A stretch of 7,565 nt of DNA from an uncultured Alphaproteobacteria bacterium (GCA_929200295.1 CAKMZE010000018.1:19678-27242); one strand, 5' to 3'. Numbered from the stretch's first letter, positions 1-5,885 are shown. A program made the numbers and translations. The notes: generated by a model from the sequence alone, not told the origin.

Positions 1-43
1 GGCCAGCCCCCAGACCCCCGGGATATTTCAAAACCTAAGAATG
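1..43 (-). repeat. 43-base 3'-end repeat, copy 1 (behind the kinase gene)
   Basis: Read on the minus strand, this segment begins 12 bases after the kinase stop codon. It matches bases 7508-7550 of the plus strand at 42 of 43 positions; the only difference is base 13. It contains TTTTGAAATATCCCGGGGG followed by a G-rich arm. In the other copy that arm pairs with a C-rich arm to form a hairpin, but here the second arm lies outside the window. Both copies have the same orientation relative to the gene they follow. A role as a transcription end or mRNA 3'-end element is inferred from position only. Confidence 0.8.
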
Positions 44-54
44 GTATCTCTGGA

Positions 55-1044
55 TCAGAGCAGATCTGCTTTTGAAAAGAGCGTGGCTAGATCAGTTTGT
101 GGGCGTGGGCCGACGTGGCCGATGACCTCTGCGGCGGCGATGACGCCCATTTGACCACATGTCAGCAGGGGGAGCCCTTTGGCCATGCCGAACAAAAACC
201 CCGTGGCGAATTGATCGCCAGCGCCTGTGGCATCCACTGGTGTGATGGGGGTAACCTGGGCTTCGACCGCTTCAGCGCCGCGTCGTAGCAGGACTGGCGA
301 TCCCTCGCGTGTGCAGACGATAGTTTCGCAGACATCAGAGGCTTTTGATAATGCGTCTTCTAAGGTCTCGGTTTGATAAAGCGACATCCATTCGGCTTCA
401 TTGCCGAGAACAAAATCCATTTCTTCTGTGATCAGCTTTTGAAAATCCGCGCGGTGTCGTTCGACGCAAAATGGGTCGGATAGGCTGATGCCAGACTTGC
501 CGCCTGCGGCGTGCATGCTTTGTGATGCGGCGGAAAAGGCGGTTTTGCCGTCGTCTTTGTCAAACAAATACCCCTCAAGAAACAGCAGTTTACTACCAGC
601 AAAGATATCCGTTGGCACATCATCGCGCCCAAGATCAGCGCCAGCGCCGAGATATGTATTCATCGACCTTTCCCCATCGGGGGAGACGAAAATCATCGAT
701 CTTGATGTCGGGTCTTTGGCCGCAGCCATAGGCGGATTAGGAAAGGCCGTGCCTGCCTCTTGCATGCCTTGTGCGTAAAAGCGCCCGAGCGCATCGTCCT
801 TCACCTTGCCGATAAAGGCGGTGTGCAAACCTAAGCCACCCAAGCCTGCAATCGTATTCGCAACCGAGCCACCGGGCGTTTCCACGCGGTTTTGCATTGC
901 GGCATAGAGAACCTCGGCCCTATCGCGTTCGATCAGCTGCATGATGCCTTTCTCAATCCCCATTTGGTCGAGAAACATGTCGCTGCTAGCAGAGATGACA
1001 TCAACAATCGCATTGCCGATACCGATTACATCATAAGACGTCAT
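55..1044 (-). CDS. PfkB-family carbohydrate/nucleoside kinase, probably adenosine kinase
   Basis: This 329-residue protein is a ribokinase/PfkB-family kinase, which transfers the ATP gamma-phosphate to a sugar or nucleoside hydroxyl in the cytoplasm. Visible signatures are the N-terminal GIGNAIVDV strand (residues 8-16), the substrate-side glycine motif ETPGGSVANT (55-64), an NxxE motif (N215/E218) used for Mg-phosphate handling, and the C-terminal PfkB signature DATGAGD (271-277), where D277 is the expected catalytic base. The length is normal for the family. The overall pattern resembles proteins annotated as adenosine kinase in alphaproteobacteria, but the substrate cannot be fixed from motifs alone; ribokinase, fructokinase and 2-keto-3-deoxygluconate kinase are alternatives. 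The ATG overlaps the nth stop as ATGA, so translation is probably coupled to nth. The 43-base repeat follows the stop. Confidence 0.93.
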   Translation of the reverse strand: MTSYDVIGIGNAIVDVISASSDMFLDQMGIEKGIMQLIERDRAEVLYAAMQNRVETPGGSVANTIAGLGGLGLHTAFIGKVKDDALGRFYAQGMQEAGTAFPNPPMAAAKDPTSRSMIFVSPDGERSMNTYLGAGADLGRDDVPTDIFAGSKLLFLEGYLFDKDDGKTAFSAASQSMHAAGGKSGISLSDPFCVERHRADFQKLITEEMDFVLGNEAEWMSLYQTETLEDALSKASDVCETIVCTREGSPVLLRRGAEAVEAQVTPITPVDATGAGDQFATGFLFGMAKGLPLLTCGQMGVIAAAEVIGHVGPRPQTDLATLFSKADLL

Positions 1045-1685
1045 ATATTTTTATCCTCAAACATGCAGAGATCGCGGACCAAACAGGCCGCGCATTTAGG
1101 TTTTCTGGCGACGCAAGTATACCGCCCATGTAAGATAAGCCAGTGGTGTGCATGGAGCTGAAAATCAGCTGGGATATGGTCTTCGACCGCGCGTTCAACG
1201 GCCACCACATCCTTGCCCACTGCGATGCCACTACGGTTTCCAACGCGGAAAATATGCGTATCAACAGCTTGTGTTGGCTGGCCCCACCACATGTTTAAAA
1301 CGACATTTGCTGTTTTGCGGCCAACGCCAGGTAACGATTCAAGTGCGGCGCGGGAATTTGGGACCTCTCCGTCATAATGATCGACCAAAATTTGGCTCAT
1401 TTTCATGACGTTTTTGGCCTTTTGTCGAAAAAGACCAATGGTTTTGATATGTTCAGTAAGGCCTTCGAGCCCGAGGTCCAACATCTTTTGCGGTGTGTCG
1501 GCGATTGCGAAAAGGCCGCGGGTGGCTTTATTCACCCCAGCGTCCGTGGCTTGCGCTGAAAGCGCGACAGCCACCACAAGCGTATAAACATTCACATGCT
1601 CTAGCTCACCCTTTGGTTCAGCCTCTGCTGTTTGAAATCTTGTGAATATCTCGCGGATCGTATGATAATCAAGTTGCTTTGCCAT
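1041..1685 (-). CDS. nth: Endonuclease III (DNA glycosylase/AP lyase)
   Basis: A 214-residue bifunctional glycosylase of base-excision repair that removes oxidised pyrimidines and cleaves at the abasic site. The helix-hairpin-helix is LPGVGRKTANVVL (residues 118-130), with the expected catalytic Lys124. The catalytic Asp is D142 in VDTHIFRV. A C-terminal [4Fe-4S] cluster is marked by C191-x6-C198-x2-C201-x5-C207. These positions sit four residues beyond E. coli Nth K120, D138 and C187-C203. The frame is open up to a TTG at 1721, but I prefer the ATG at 1685: AGAGGGG lies just upstream, and the resulting length is close to the 211-residue E. coli enzyme. The gene is coupled to the downstream kinase and divergent from a second DNA-repair gene. 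Confidence 0.96.
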   Translation of the reverse strand: MAKQLDYHTIREIFTRFQTAEAEPKGELEHVNVYTLVVAVALSAQATDAGVNKATRGLFAIADTPQKMLDLGLEGLTEHIKTIGLFRQKAKNVMKMSQILVDHYDGEVPNSRAALESLPGVGRKTANVVLNMWWGQPTQAVDTHIFRVGNRSGIAVGKDVVAVERAVEDHIPADFQLHAHHWLILHGRYTCVARKPKCAACLVRDLCMFEDKNI

Positions 1686-1688
1686 GAG

Positions 1689-1695
1689 CCCCTCT
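1689..1695 (-). promoter_or_regulatory. nth ribosome binding site
   Basis: AGAGGGG on the minus strand lies a few bases before the ATG at 1685. It supports that start over the in-frame TTG at 1721, which would add 12 residues. Confidence 0.65.
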
Positions 1696-1765
1696 ATGCC
1701 CTTAACAACGTCATTGCGCAATAAACGGGTCGCAGCGTTGGGATGGTTTGTTTATCTTGTGACAC

Positions 1766-2608
1766 ATGACAGATCAAAGCACATATCATTACCAAGTGAT
1801 CGCCCGCGCGATTGCATTCATCGACGCAAGCGAGACACCGCTATCACTTGAGACGCTCGCCGATCAAATGCAAATGTCCCCGGCGCATTTTCAACGGGTT
1901 TTCTCGCAATGGGTGGGGGTGAGCCCGAAAAGATATCAGCAATATCTTGCGCTGGGCCATGCAAAGACAATGTTGAAAGACAGGCAAACAACCTTGGCCA
2001 CATCACAGGCGATTGGATTGTCGAGCGCTGGGCGTCTTCATGACATGTTTCTCACATGGGAGGCGATGAGCCCCGGCGATTTTGCGAGATCAGGGGCAGG
2101 GCTCACCATTCACTACGGCAGCTTTCCGAGCCCATTTGGCGATGCACTGGTGATGGGCACGCATAAAGGGATATGCGGTATCGCGTTGACTGCTGAGATG
2201 GGCGAGGATCATGCAATGGCTGATCTCACGGGGCGCTGGCCGCAGGCACAGTTTGTGCATGCGCCAGATGCGCTGCGCCCTTGGGTCAATGTTGCGTTTG
2301 GTGGGCAAGATCAGGAGCAATCAACGCCGCTGCATCTTATTGGCGCGCCGTTTCAGATTAAGGTGTGGGAGGCATTACTTGCCATTCCAACGGGCCATGT
2401 CACCACATATTCGGATATCGCAACAGCGATTGATCACCCAAAGGCCGTGCGTGCTGTTGGCACAGCCGTCGGGCGCAACCCGATCAGTTGGTTGATCCCG
2501 TGCCACAGGGCCTTGCGTAAATCAGGGGCTTTGGGTGGGTATCACTGGGGGCTGCCTGTGAAACGCGCAATGCTTGGCTGGGAGGCCGCGCGCGCAGAAG
2601 CACAATAA
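1766..2608 (+). CDS. AraC-type HTH fused to methylated-DNA--protein-cysteine methyltransferase (Ada-like)
   Basis: A 280-residue protein with two parts. Residues about 8-108 form an AraC-type double HTH (LSLETLADQMQMSPAHFQRV near 26-45, then GVSPKRYQQY). Residues about 115-275 form an O6-alkylguanine-DNA alkyltransferase with the suicide acceptor PCHR (C246), the VRAVGTAVGRNP segment containing the likely arginine finger R229, and GGYHWGLPVKRAML near the C-terminus. The enzyme half removes O6-methyl groups from guanine by irreversible transfer to Cys246. Compared with full-length E. coli Ada (354 residues), the N-terminal zinc domain that senses methylphosphotriesters is absent, so the usual switch for Ada-type activation is missing. 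It may act as a repair enzyme with DNA-tethering help from the HTH, or as a regulator with another trigger. The next ATG-proximal region shows no clear Shine-Dalgarno. It is divergent from nth. Confidence 0.93.
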   Translation: MTDQSTYHYQVIARAIAFIDASETPLSLETLADQMQMSPAHFQRVFSQWVGVSPKRYQQYLALGHAKTMLKDRQTTLATSQAIGLSSAGRLHDMFLTWEAMSPGDFARSGAGLTIHYGSFPSPFGDALVMGTHKGICGIALTAEMGEDHAMADLTGRWPQAQFVHAPDALRPWVNVAFGGQDQEQSTPLHLIGAPFQIKVWEALLAIPTGHVTTYSDIATAIDHPKAVRAVGTAVGRNPISWLIPCHRALRKSGALGGYHWGLPVKRAMLGWEAARAEAQ

Positions 2609-2662
2609 AACAAGCGGTTTTTCGCAGTCTAATGGTTTGGTTATTGGATATCATCGGTTGAT

Positions 2663-2691
2663 TTGGCATGGATATGCATATCTGACATCAT
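2663..2691 (+). promoter_or_regulatory. Candidate promoter of the OmpA-family lipoprotein gene
   Basis: TTGGCA at 2663-2668 (5 of 6 to the sigma-70 -35 consensus) is followed after 17 bases by CATCAT at 2686-2691 (4 of 6 to the -10). The spacer holds the perfect 12-base palindrome GATATGCATATC (2671-2682), a possible operator. Initiation would fall near 2698, giving a leader of about 17 bases before the ATG at 2715. This is a by-eye match only. Confidence 0.35.
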
Positions 2692-2714
2692 TTTTGATAC
2701 GAAAGACACATATC

Positions 2715-3380
2715 ATGCCTTTAGCTAAGCACTTCTCTTCTCTCACAATGATCTCTGCCGTGGCGCTTCTGAGCGCCTGTTCGAATGTGGATCTGCGTGA
2801 TGGTCCAAATGAAAACGTCAATAGTACAGGGGGCGCGCTTTTGGGGGGAACCATCGGCGCCATCATCGGGGCCGCGACAGGCGATACCGCGAAAGAGCGG
2901 CGTCAAGGTGCGTTATTGGGCGCGGCACTCGGTGCAACTGGTGGTGCGGTCATCGGTAATCAGCTTGATCAACAAGAAGAAGAGCTGCGTCGCGCTTTGG
3001 GTAATAACGTCGGCATCACCAATAATGGAACAAACCTTGTTGTGACCCTGCCGCAGGATATTTTGTTCGCAACCGATAGCGCGGCGCTGACCGGGGCGTT
3101 GCAATCTGATCTGCGGGTTGTGGCACAGTCGTTGAATGCGAACCCGAACTCGACCGTGAATGTCATTGGTCACACGGATAATACTGGGGATGCGAATTAT
3201 AACTTTAATTTATCGCAACGCCGTGCGCAGGCTGTCACATCTGTGTTGATCAATGCAGGGGTTAATCCCGCGCGGGTTATTGCCACGGGGCAGGGTGAAA
3301 ACCAGCCGGTTGCATCCAACCTCAGCGAAGATGGTCGCCGCCTCAACCGCCGTGTTGAGATCGTGATCACGCCAAATTAA
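2715..3380 (+). CDS. OmpA-family outer-membrane lipoprotein with glycine-zipper region (YiaD-like)
   Basis: A 221-residue lipoprotein that probably links the outer membrane to peptidoglycan. The N-terminus is a lipoprotein signal peptide with lipobox LSAC and lipidated Cys22. The next residue is Ser, which fits outer-membrane sorting. Residues 38-56 and 65-82 are two glycine-zipper stretches (GGALLGGTIGAIIGAATG and GALLGAALGATGGAVIGN). Residues about 105-221 are an OmpA C-terminal domain: LFATDSAAL, then GHTDNTGDANYN with Asp155 and the LSQRRAQAV segment whose Asp and Arg usually bind diaminopimelate, ending in RRLNRRVEIVI. The frame stays open upstream to 2574 inside the preceding gene, but only the ATG at 2715 places the signal peptide at the N-terminus. 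A GAAAG lies about 10 bases before it. The architecture matches E. coli YiaD. Confidence 0.92.
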   Translation: MPLAKHFSSLTMISAVALLSACSNVDLRDGPNENVNSTGGALLGGTIGAIIGAATGDTAKERRQGALLGAALGATGGAVIGNQLDQQEEELRRALGNNVGITNNGTNLVVTLPQDILFATDSAALTGALQSDLRVVAQSLNANPNSTVNVIGHTDNTGDANYNFNLSQRRAQAVTSVLINAGVNPARVIATGQGENQPVASNLSEDGRRLNRRVEIVITPN

Positions 3381-3399
3381 CAGATTTGGCAGTGTAAAG

Positions 3400-3426
3400 G
3401 CGGGGCGCAAATTTGCGCCCCGCTTT
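3400..3426 (+). terminator. Rho-independent terminator of the lipoprotein gene
   Basis: A perfect 24-base palindrome (3400-3423), made of GCGGGGCGCAAA and its reverse complement, begins 19 bases after the stop codon and runs into TTT. It is a strong GC-rich stem. On the other strand it is followed by CTTT, so some activity in both directions is possible. Confidence 0.85.
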
Positions 3427-3427
3427 C

Positions 3428-3456
3428 TTGCGATCAGCGGCATTCGGGCGTATCTA
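3428..3456 (+). promoter_or_regulatory. Weak candidate promoter of the GntR-family gene
   Basis: TTGCGA (3428-3433) and TATCTA (3451-3456) are separated by exactly 17 bases and lie between the preceding terminator and the GntR start. The matches are partial (4 of 6 and 3 of 6). The location right after a terminator implies that a promoter must lie in this 58-base gap or that read-through occurs. Confidence 0.3.
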
Positions 3457-3472
3457 CTGCACAGACATGCAT

Positions 3473-3477
3473 GGAGG
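3473..3477 (+). promoter_or_regulatory. Ribosome binding site of the GntR-family gene
   Basis: GGAGG lies four bases before the ATG at 3482. This favours that start over the in-frame ATG at 3467 and the TTG at 3413, which lies inside the upstream terminator. Confidence 0.65.
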
Positions 3478-3481
3478 CAGA

Positions 3482-4255
3482 ATGCCGTTTGAACCCGTCC
3501 AGCCTAAAAAGCTCGCTGAGGCAGTTGTCCATCAGATCGAAGGGCTGATCTTGCGTGGGATCTTACGCCCGGGCGAACGATTGCCAGCCGAACGTGAGCT
3601 TTCTGAAAAGCTCGCGGTCTCGCGCCCATCCTTGCGGGCGGCTCTTGCAGATTTGCAAGAGCGCGGGTTGCTCGATGCAAAGGCAGGTGCCGGGGTTTTC
3701 GTAGCCGATGTATTGGGCGGGGCGTTTGCCCCTGCTTTGGTGGGCTTATTTGCGACGCATAAAGAGGCAATGTTCGATTATATCGGCTTTCGCCGCGATA
3801 TTGAGGGGCTTGCCGCAGAGCGCGCGGCGCAATTCGGCTCTGATACGGATCTAGCGGTGATTAATGCGCTTTTTGAAAAGATGGAGATCTCGCATCAAAA
3901 GCGCCAAACGCAGGATGAGGCGCAGCTTGATACAGATTTTCATCTCGCGATTATCGAGGCGAGCCATAACATTGTGATGCTGCATATGATGCGGTCGATG
4001 TATGCGCTTTTGCGCGAGGGAGTGTTTTATAACCGCGCTGTTATGTTCAAGCAACGCATTACACGTGAGCATCTATTGGATCAGCATCGCGCAATTAATA
4101 TTGCGCTCCAGCGCCGTGATGGCCCCGGCGCGCGGAACGCTGTCTCAACACATCTTGATTACGTGGGCCAAGCTTTGTCTGATCAGCAAAAAGCGGATGA
4201 GAATGAGGTCTATGCGCAAAAGCGGTTTGAACATGAGGCGCACCGTAAATCCTAA
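3482..4255 (+). CDS. FadR/PdhR-type GntR-family transcriptional regulator
   Basis: A 257-residue DNA-binding regulator. The N-terminal winged helix (about 8-75) carries the GntR hallmark GILRPGERLPAERELSEKLA (26-45) followed by VSRPSLRAALADLQERGLL. The C-terminal FCD domain (about 97-235) has a likely metal site: D150-x3-H154, H202 in DQHRAI and H224 in THLDYV. FCD regulators usually respond to organic acids. The N-terminus resembles E. coli PdhR (pyruvate) and LldR (lactate), but the effector and target operon cannot be told here because the gene stands alone: a terminator precedes it and the convergent F0 operon follows. The tail after residue 235 is charged and probably disordered. The start at 3482 rests on the GGAGG before it; the ATG at 3467 would add five residues. 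Confidence 0.92.
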   Translation: MPFEPVQPKKLAEAVVHQIEGLILRGILRPGERLPAERELSEKLAVSRPSLRAALADLQERGLLDAKAGAGVFVADVLGGAFAPALVGLFATHKEAMFDYIGFRRDIEGLAAERAAQFGSDTDLAVINALFEKMEISHQKRQTQDEAQLDTDFHLAIIEASHNIVMLHMMRSMYALLREGVFYNRAVMFKQRITREHLLDQHRAINIALQRRDGPGARNAVSTHLDYVGQALSDQQKADENEVYAQKRFEHEAHRKS

Positions 4256-4291
4256 GTAGATCGTGGGCAAATTGCCCACGCTACAGTTTTT
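4256..4291 (+). terminator. Terminator of the GntR-family gene, containing repeat core copy C
   Basis: Directly after the stop codon, CGTGGGCAA (4262-4270) pairs with TTGCCCACG (4272-4280). GTAG (4256-4259) and CTAC (4281-4284) can extend the stem past a two-base bulge. A TTTTT tract follows at 4287-4291. The core GTGGGCAAATTGCCCAC plus CTACA is shared with the elements behind atpF and atpB. Confidence 0.75.
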
Positions 4292-4306
4292 GCAAGGCTA
4301 CGCATC

Positions 4307-4340
4307 AAAAATGCCCGGCAGCATATAGCTAACCGGGCAT
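4307..4340 (-). terminator. Rho-independent terminator of the F0 ATP synthase operon
   Basis: On the minus strand ATGCCCGG (from 4340) pairs with CCGGGCAT (ending 4311), with an inner AGC/GCT stem and an ATATA-type loop, followed by a run of five T. It lies about 40 bases beyond the atpF stop and closes the operon, so no F1 genes follow. Confidence 0.85.
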
Positions 4341-4350
4341 TCGTTCGTAA

Positions 4351-4376
4351 TGTAGGGTGGGCAATTTGCCCACCTT
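4351..4376 (-). repeat. 3'-end palindromic repeat, copy A (behind atpF)
   Basis: These 26 bases are identical to 5855-5880. The minus-strand core is GTGGGCAAATTGCCCAC inside a 9-bp stem (4356-4364 with 4366-4374), followed by CCTACA. The repeat ends five bases from the atpF stop codon. It has no T tract of its own and is followed by the true terminator at 4307-4340. Confidence 0.9.
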
Positions 4377-4381
4377 ATCTG

Positions 4382-4939
4382 TTAGTGAAGCTTCGCACCA
4401 ACCTCAGAAATAGCCTCGTCAATCAGTGAGTTCGCTGATTTGGCGTCCATCTGCTTGGATAAAATATCGTTGGCTGCAGCCACAGCGACAGTCACAGCTT
4501 GGTTGCGAATGTCCTTCACCGCTGCGGCTTCTGCAGCCGCGATTTGCTCTTGTGCACCAGCAAGTCTGCGCGCAACCGATGTTTTGATATCGGCTTTGGC
4601 CTGCGCACCAGCGGCGGCAGCTTCATCTTTTGCTGCAGTCACAATGCGATCTGCTTGTTCTTGGACATCTTTCTGCTTGCGCTCATATGAGGCCAGCACC
4701 GTTTGCGCCTCATCTCGCAATGCCCGCGCTTCATCGAGATCCTTGCGGATCGCCTCAGCGCGCCCATCAAGCATTTTCCCAACAAGGCCCGGCACTTTGA
4801 AATAAAGCAACACTGCCAAAACGAGAACGAACGCTATGATCACTACGAAATCTGTATTCTTGAGCGAGAAAAACACATCCCCTGCCGCAAAGGCCGGTGT
4901 CGCCGCAAGAGCAGTAAATGCAGTCAGTATGTTCCGCAT
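4382..4939 (-). CDS. atpF: ATP synthase F0 subunit b
   Basis: A 185-residue subunit b, half of the peripheral stalk that holds F1 still against the rotating c-ring. After a hydrophobic N-terminus, a membrane segment spans about residues 29-47 (TDFVVIIAFVLVLAVLLYFK). The KVPGLVGKMLDGRAEAI segment follows, then a long Ala/Glu/Lys/Arg-rich coiled coil to about 155 and a C-terminal region that should contact subunit delta. The first 19 residues (MRNILTAFTALAATPAFAAG) look like a cleavable signal peptide with an AFA-A site, ahead of the membrane anchor. The ATG is four bases after the atpX stop, and its AAAGGG ribosome site overlaps the last codons of atpX. Last gene of the F0 operon. Confidence 0.97.
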   Translation of the reverse strand: MRNILTAFTALAATPAFAAGDVFFSLKNTDFVVIIAFVLVLAVLLYFKVPGLVGKMLDGRAEAIRKDLDEARALRDEAQTVLASYERKQKDVQEQADRIVTAAKDEAAAAGAQAKADIKTSVARRLAGAQEQIAAAEAAAVKDIRNQAVTVAVAAANDILSKQMDAKSANSLIDEAISEVGAKLH

Positions 4940-4943
4940 CGGT

Positions 4944-5486
4944 CTACCCTTTCATCCGTGTATTGATCGCAGCTGTGACTGTTTTCGCATCCACAGTGCC
5001 ACCCATCGCTTTTAACAGCTCTTTTGCGGTATCTTTCGCAACAGCCGTCACACTTTTCACAGCCCCTGCACGGATCTCAGCAATCGCTGCTTCGCTTTCT
5101 GCGGCTTTGACAGAGATCTTTGCATCCGCCTTTGCAAGCTCAGCATCCAGCTCTGTTTGGATCTCAGCCTTTGCAGCTGCAATGATCTCATTGGCTTGCG
5201 TCCGCGCATCAGCAAGCGCTTTTTGATAAGCAGCTTCAGCAGCGACCGCTTTTTCTTTGAGCTCTTCTGCCGCAGCAATATCATTTGTAATTGTGCTCGA
5301 CCGCTCAGCCAGAACCGCGCCAATCCGAGGAATCGCGATGCGTGACATGACAAAATAGATCACAATCAATGTGATGATCAGCCAAAAGACTTGGTTCGGG
5401 ATCCAATCCGCGCAAAGTTGCGGCATCCCAATTGCACTTCCGCCAGCATCGACGCATGTGCTTATATCATGAGTTTGCGTTGCCAT
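4944..5486 (-). CDS. atpX: ATP synthase F0 subunit b' (second b-type subunit)
   Basis: A 180-residue b' subunit, which pairs with AtpF as a heterodimeric peripheral stalk. Separate b and b' genes are typical of photosynthetic and many other alphaproteobacteria, and of cyanobacteria. A soluble N-terminal stretch precedes the single membrane helix (about residues 30-49, IPNQVFWLIITLIVIYFVMS). RIAIPRIGAVLAERSSTI starts the stalk, followed by an Ala/Glu/Lys-rich coiled coil to about 160. The ending AMGGTVDAKTVTAAINTRMKG-like tail (160-180) is basic. The ATG has GGAGG six bases upstream. A 78-base gap with a hairpin separates it from atpE, whereas only four bases separate it from atpF. Some annotations call this gene atpG or atpF2. 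Confidence 0.95.
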   Translation of the reverse strand: MATQTHDISTCVDAGGSAIGMPQLCADWIPNQVFWLIITLIVIYFVMSRIAIPRIGAVLAERSSTITNDIAAAEELKEKAVAAEAAYQKALADARTQANEIIAAAKAEIQTELDAELAKADAKISVKAAESEAAIAEIRAGAVKSVTAVAKDTAKELLKAMGGTVDAKTVTAAINTRMKG

Positions 5487-5517
5487 ATTGGGCCTCCGAA
5501 TACCTAATGCGTACCCA

Positions 5518-5540
5518 GTCGAGGCAAAATTTGCCCCGAC
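5518..5540 (-). other. Hairpin between atpE and atpX
   Basis: GTCG (5518-5521) with CGAC (5537-5540), and GGCAAA (5523-5528) with TTTGCC (5530-5535), form an imperfect 10-bp stem with one A/C mismatch. There is no T tract on either side. It lies 24 bases beyond the atpE stop, a position suited to protecting the atpE mRNA 3' end or attenuating expression of the stalk genes; that role is inferred. Confidence 0.6.
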
Positions 5541-5564
5541 CGGTCGTAAGGAATAGCGGTGTGC

Positions 5565-5789
5565 TTAGACAGCAAACATCAAAAGCAGTGACACCAAGAA
5601 TGCAAAGATGCCAAGCGCTTCTGCAAATGCAAGACCGATGAACAGCGTTGCTGTTTGTGAGGCCGCAGCTGATGGGTTGCGCAATGCGCCAGCCAAGTAG
5701 TTGCCAGCAACTGTGCCAACACCAATAGCAGCAGCGCCTGATCCGATAGCTGCAAGTCCTGCGCCGATATGTGCGAGTTCGCCTTCCAT
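5565..5789 (-). CDS. atpE: ATP synthase F0 subunit c (proteolipid ring)
   Basis: A 74-residue hairpin protein; multiple copies form the proton-driven rotor ring in the membrane. Helix 1 carries the glycine repeat used for tight ring packing (G9, G11, G16, G18, G23, G25, G29). The polar loop that touches F1 is R37-N38-P39. Helix 2 holds the proton-binding carboxylate Glu57 in GLAFAEALGIFAF. No sodium-site pattern is obvious, so protons are the likely coupling ion. AAGGAG seven bases before the ATG is the best ribosome site in the operon, which fits the need for many c subunits per complex. Hairpins lie on both sides of the gene. The length is normal for alphaproteobacteria. Confidence 0.98.
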   Translation of the reverse strand: MEGELAHIGAGLAAIGSGAAAIGVGTVAGNYLAGALRNPSAAASQTATLFIGLAFAEALGIFAFLVSLLLMFAV

Positions 5790-5796
5790 GAGTATT

Positions 5797-5802
5797 CTCC
5801 TT
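5797..5802 (-). promoter_or_regulatory. Strong atpE ribosome binding site
   Basis: AAGGAG on the minus strand lies seven bases before the atpE ATG. It is closer to consensus and better spaced than the sites of its operon neighbours, which suits the high demand for subunit c. Confidence 0.75.
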
Positions 5803-5824
5803 ACGATTGGAAGTTATCTGATTT

Positions 5825-5839
5825 GGCGGATGATCCGCC
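5825..5839 (-). other. Small hairpin upstream of atpE
   Basis: GGCGGA (5825-5830) and TCCGCC (5834-5839) form a 6-bp stem with a three-base loop. It lies between repeat copy B and the atpE ribosome site. No T tract follows, so it is more likely an mRNA stability or processing structure than a terminator. Confidence 0.55.
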
Positions 5840-5854
5840 GGTTATGCGTCGTTC

Positions 5855-5880
5855 TGTAGGGTGGGCAATTTGCCCACCTT
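5855..5880 (-). repeat. 3'-end palindromic repeat, copy B (between atpB and atpE)
   Basis: Identical over 26 bases to 4351-4376, and again ending five bases from a stop codon, here that of atpB. The 9-bp stem pairs GGTGGGCAA with TTGCCCACC. Unlike the other copies it lies inside an operon, in a 97-base gap before atpE. Confidence 0.9.
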
Positions 5881-5885
5881 CTGTG

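Noticed and set aside
488..778. A 96-residue plus-strand frame opposite the kinase gene.
   Set aside because: It has no recognised motif and lies wholly within a well-supported kinase gene.
1686..1721. TTG start adding 12 residues to endonuclease III.
   Set aside because: The ATG at 1685 has AGAGGGG just upstream and gives the usual family length.
2609..2630. Possible terminator after the Ada-like gene (GCGGTTTTTCGC).
   Set aside because: The stem would be only three base pairs, with the T run in the loop instead of after the stem.
2574..2714. Longer frame for the OmpA-family lipoprotein, starting inside the preceding gene.
   Set aside because: It would bury the lipoprotein signal peptide behind 47 residues with no family resemblance; the ATG at 2715 places the lipobox correctly.
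4440..4805. A 121-residue plus-strand frame opposite atpF.
   Set aside because: It is an Ala/Ser/Cys-rich mirror of the atpF coiled coil, with no motif, ribosome site or independent support. The similar frame opposite atpX (4918-5226) is rejected for the same reason.
5057..5353. A 98-residue minus-strand frame within atpX, rich in Lys, Arg, Leu and Gln.
   Set aside because: It is the frame-shifted shadow of the atpX coiled coil and has no recognisable domain.
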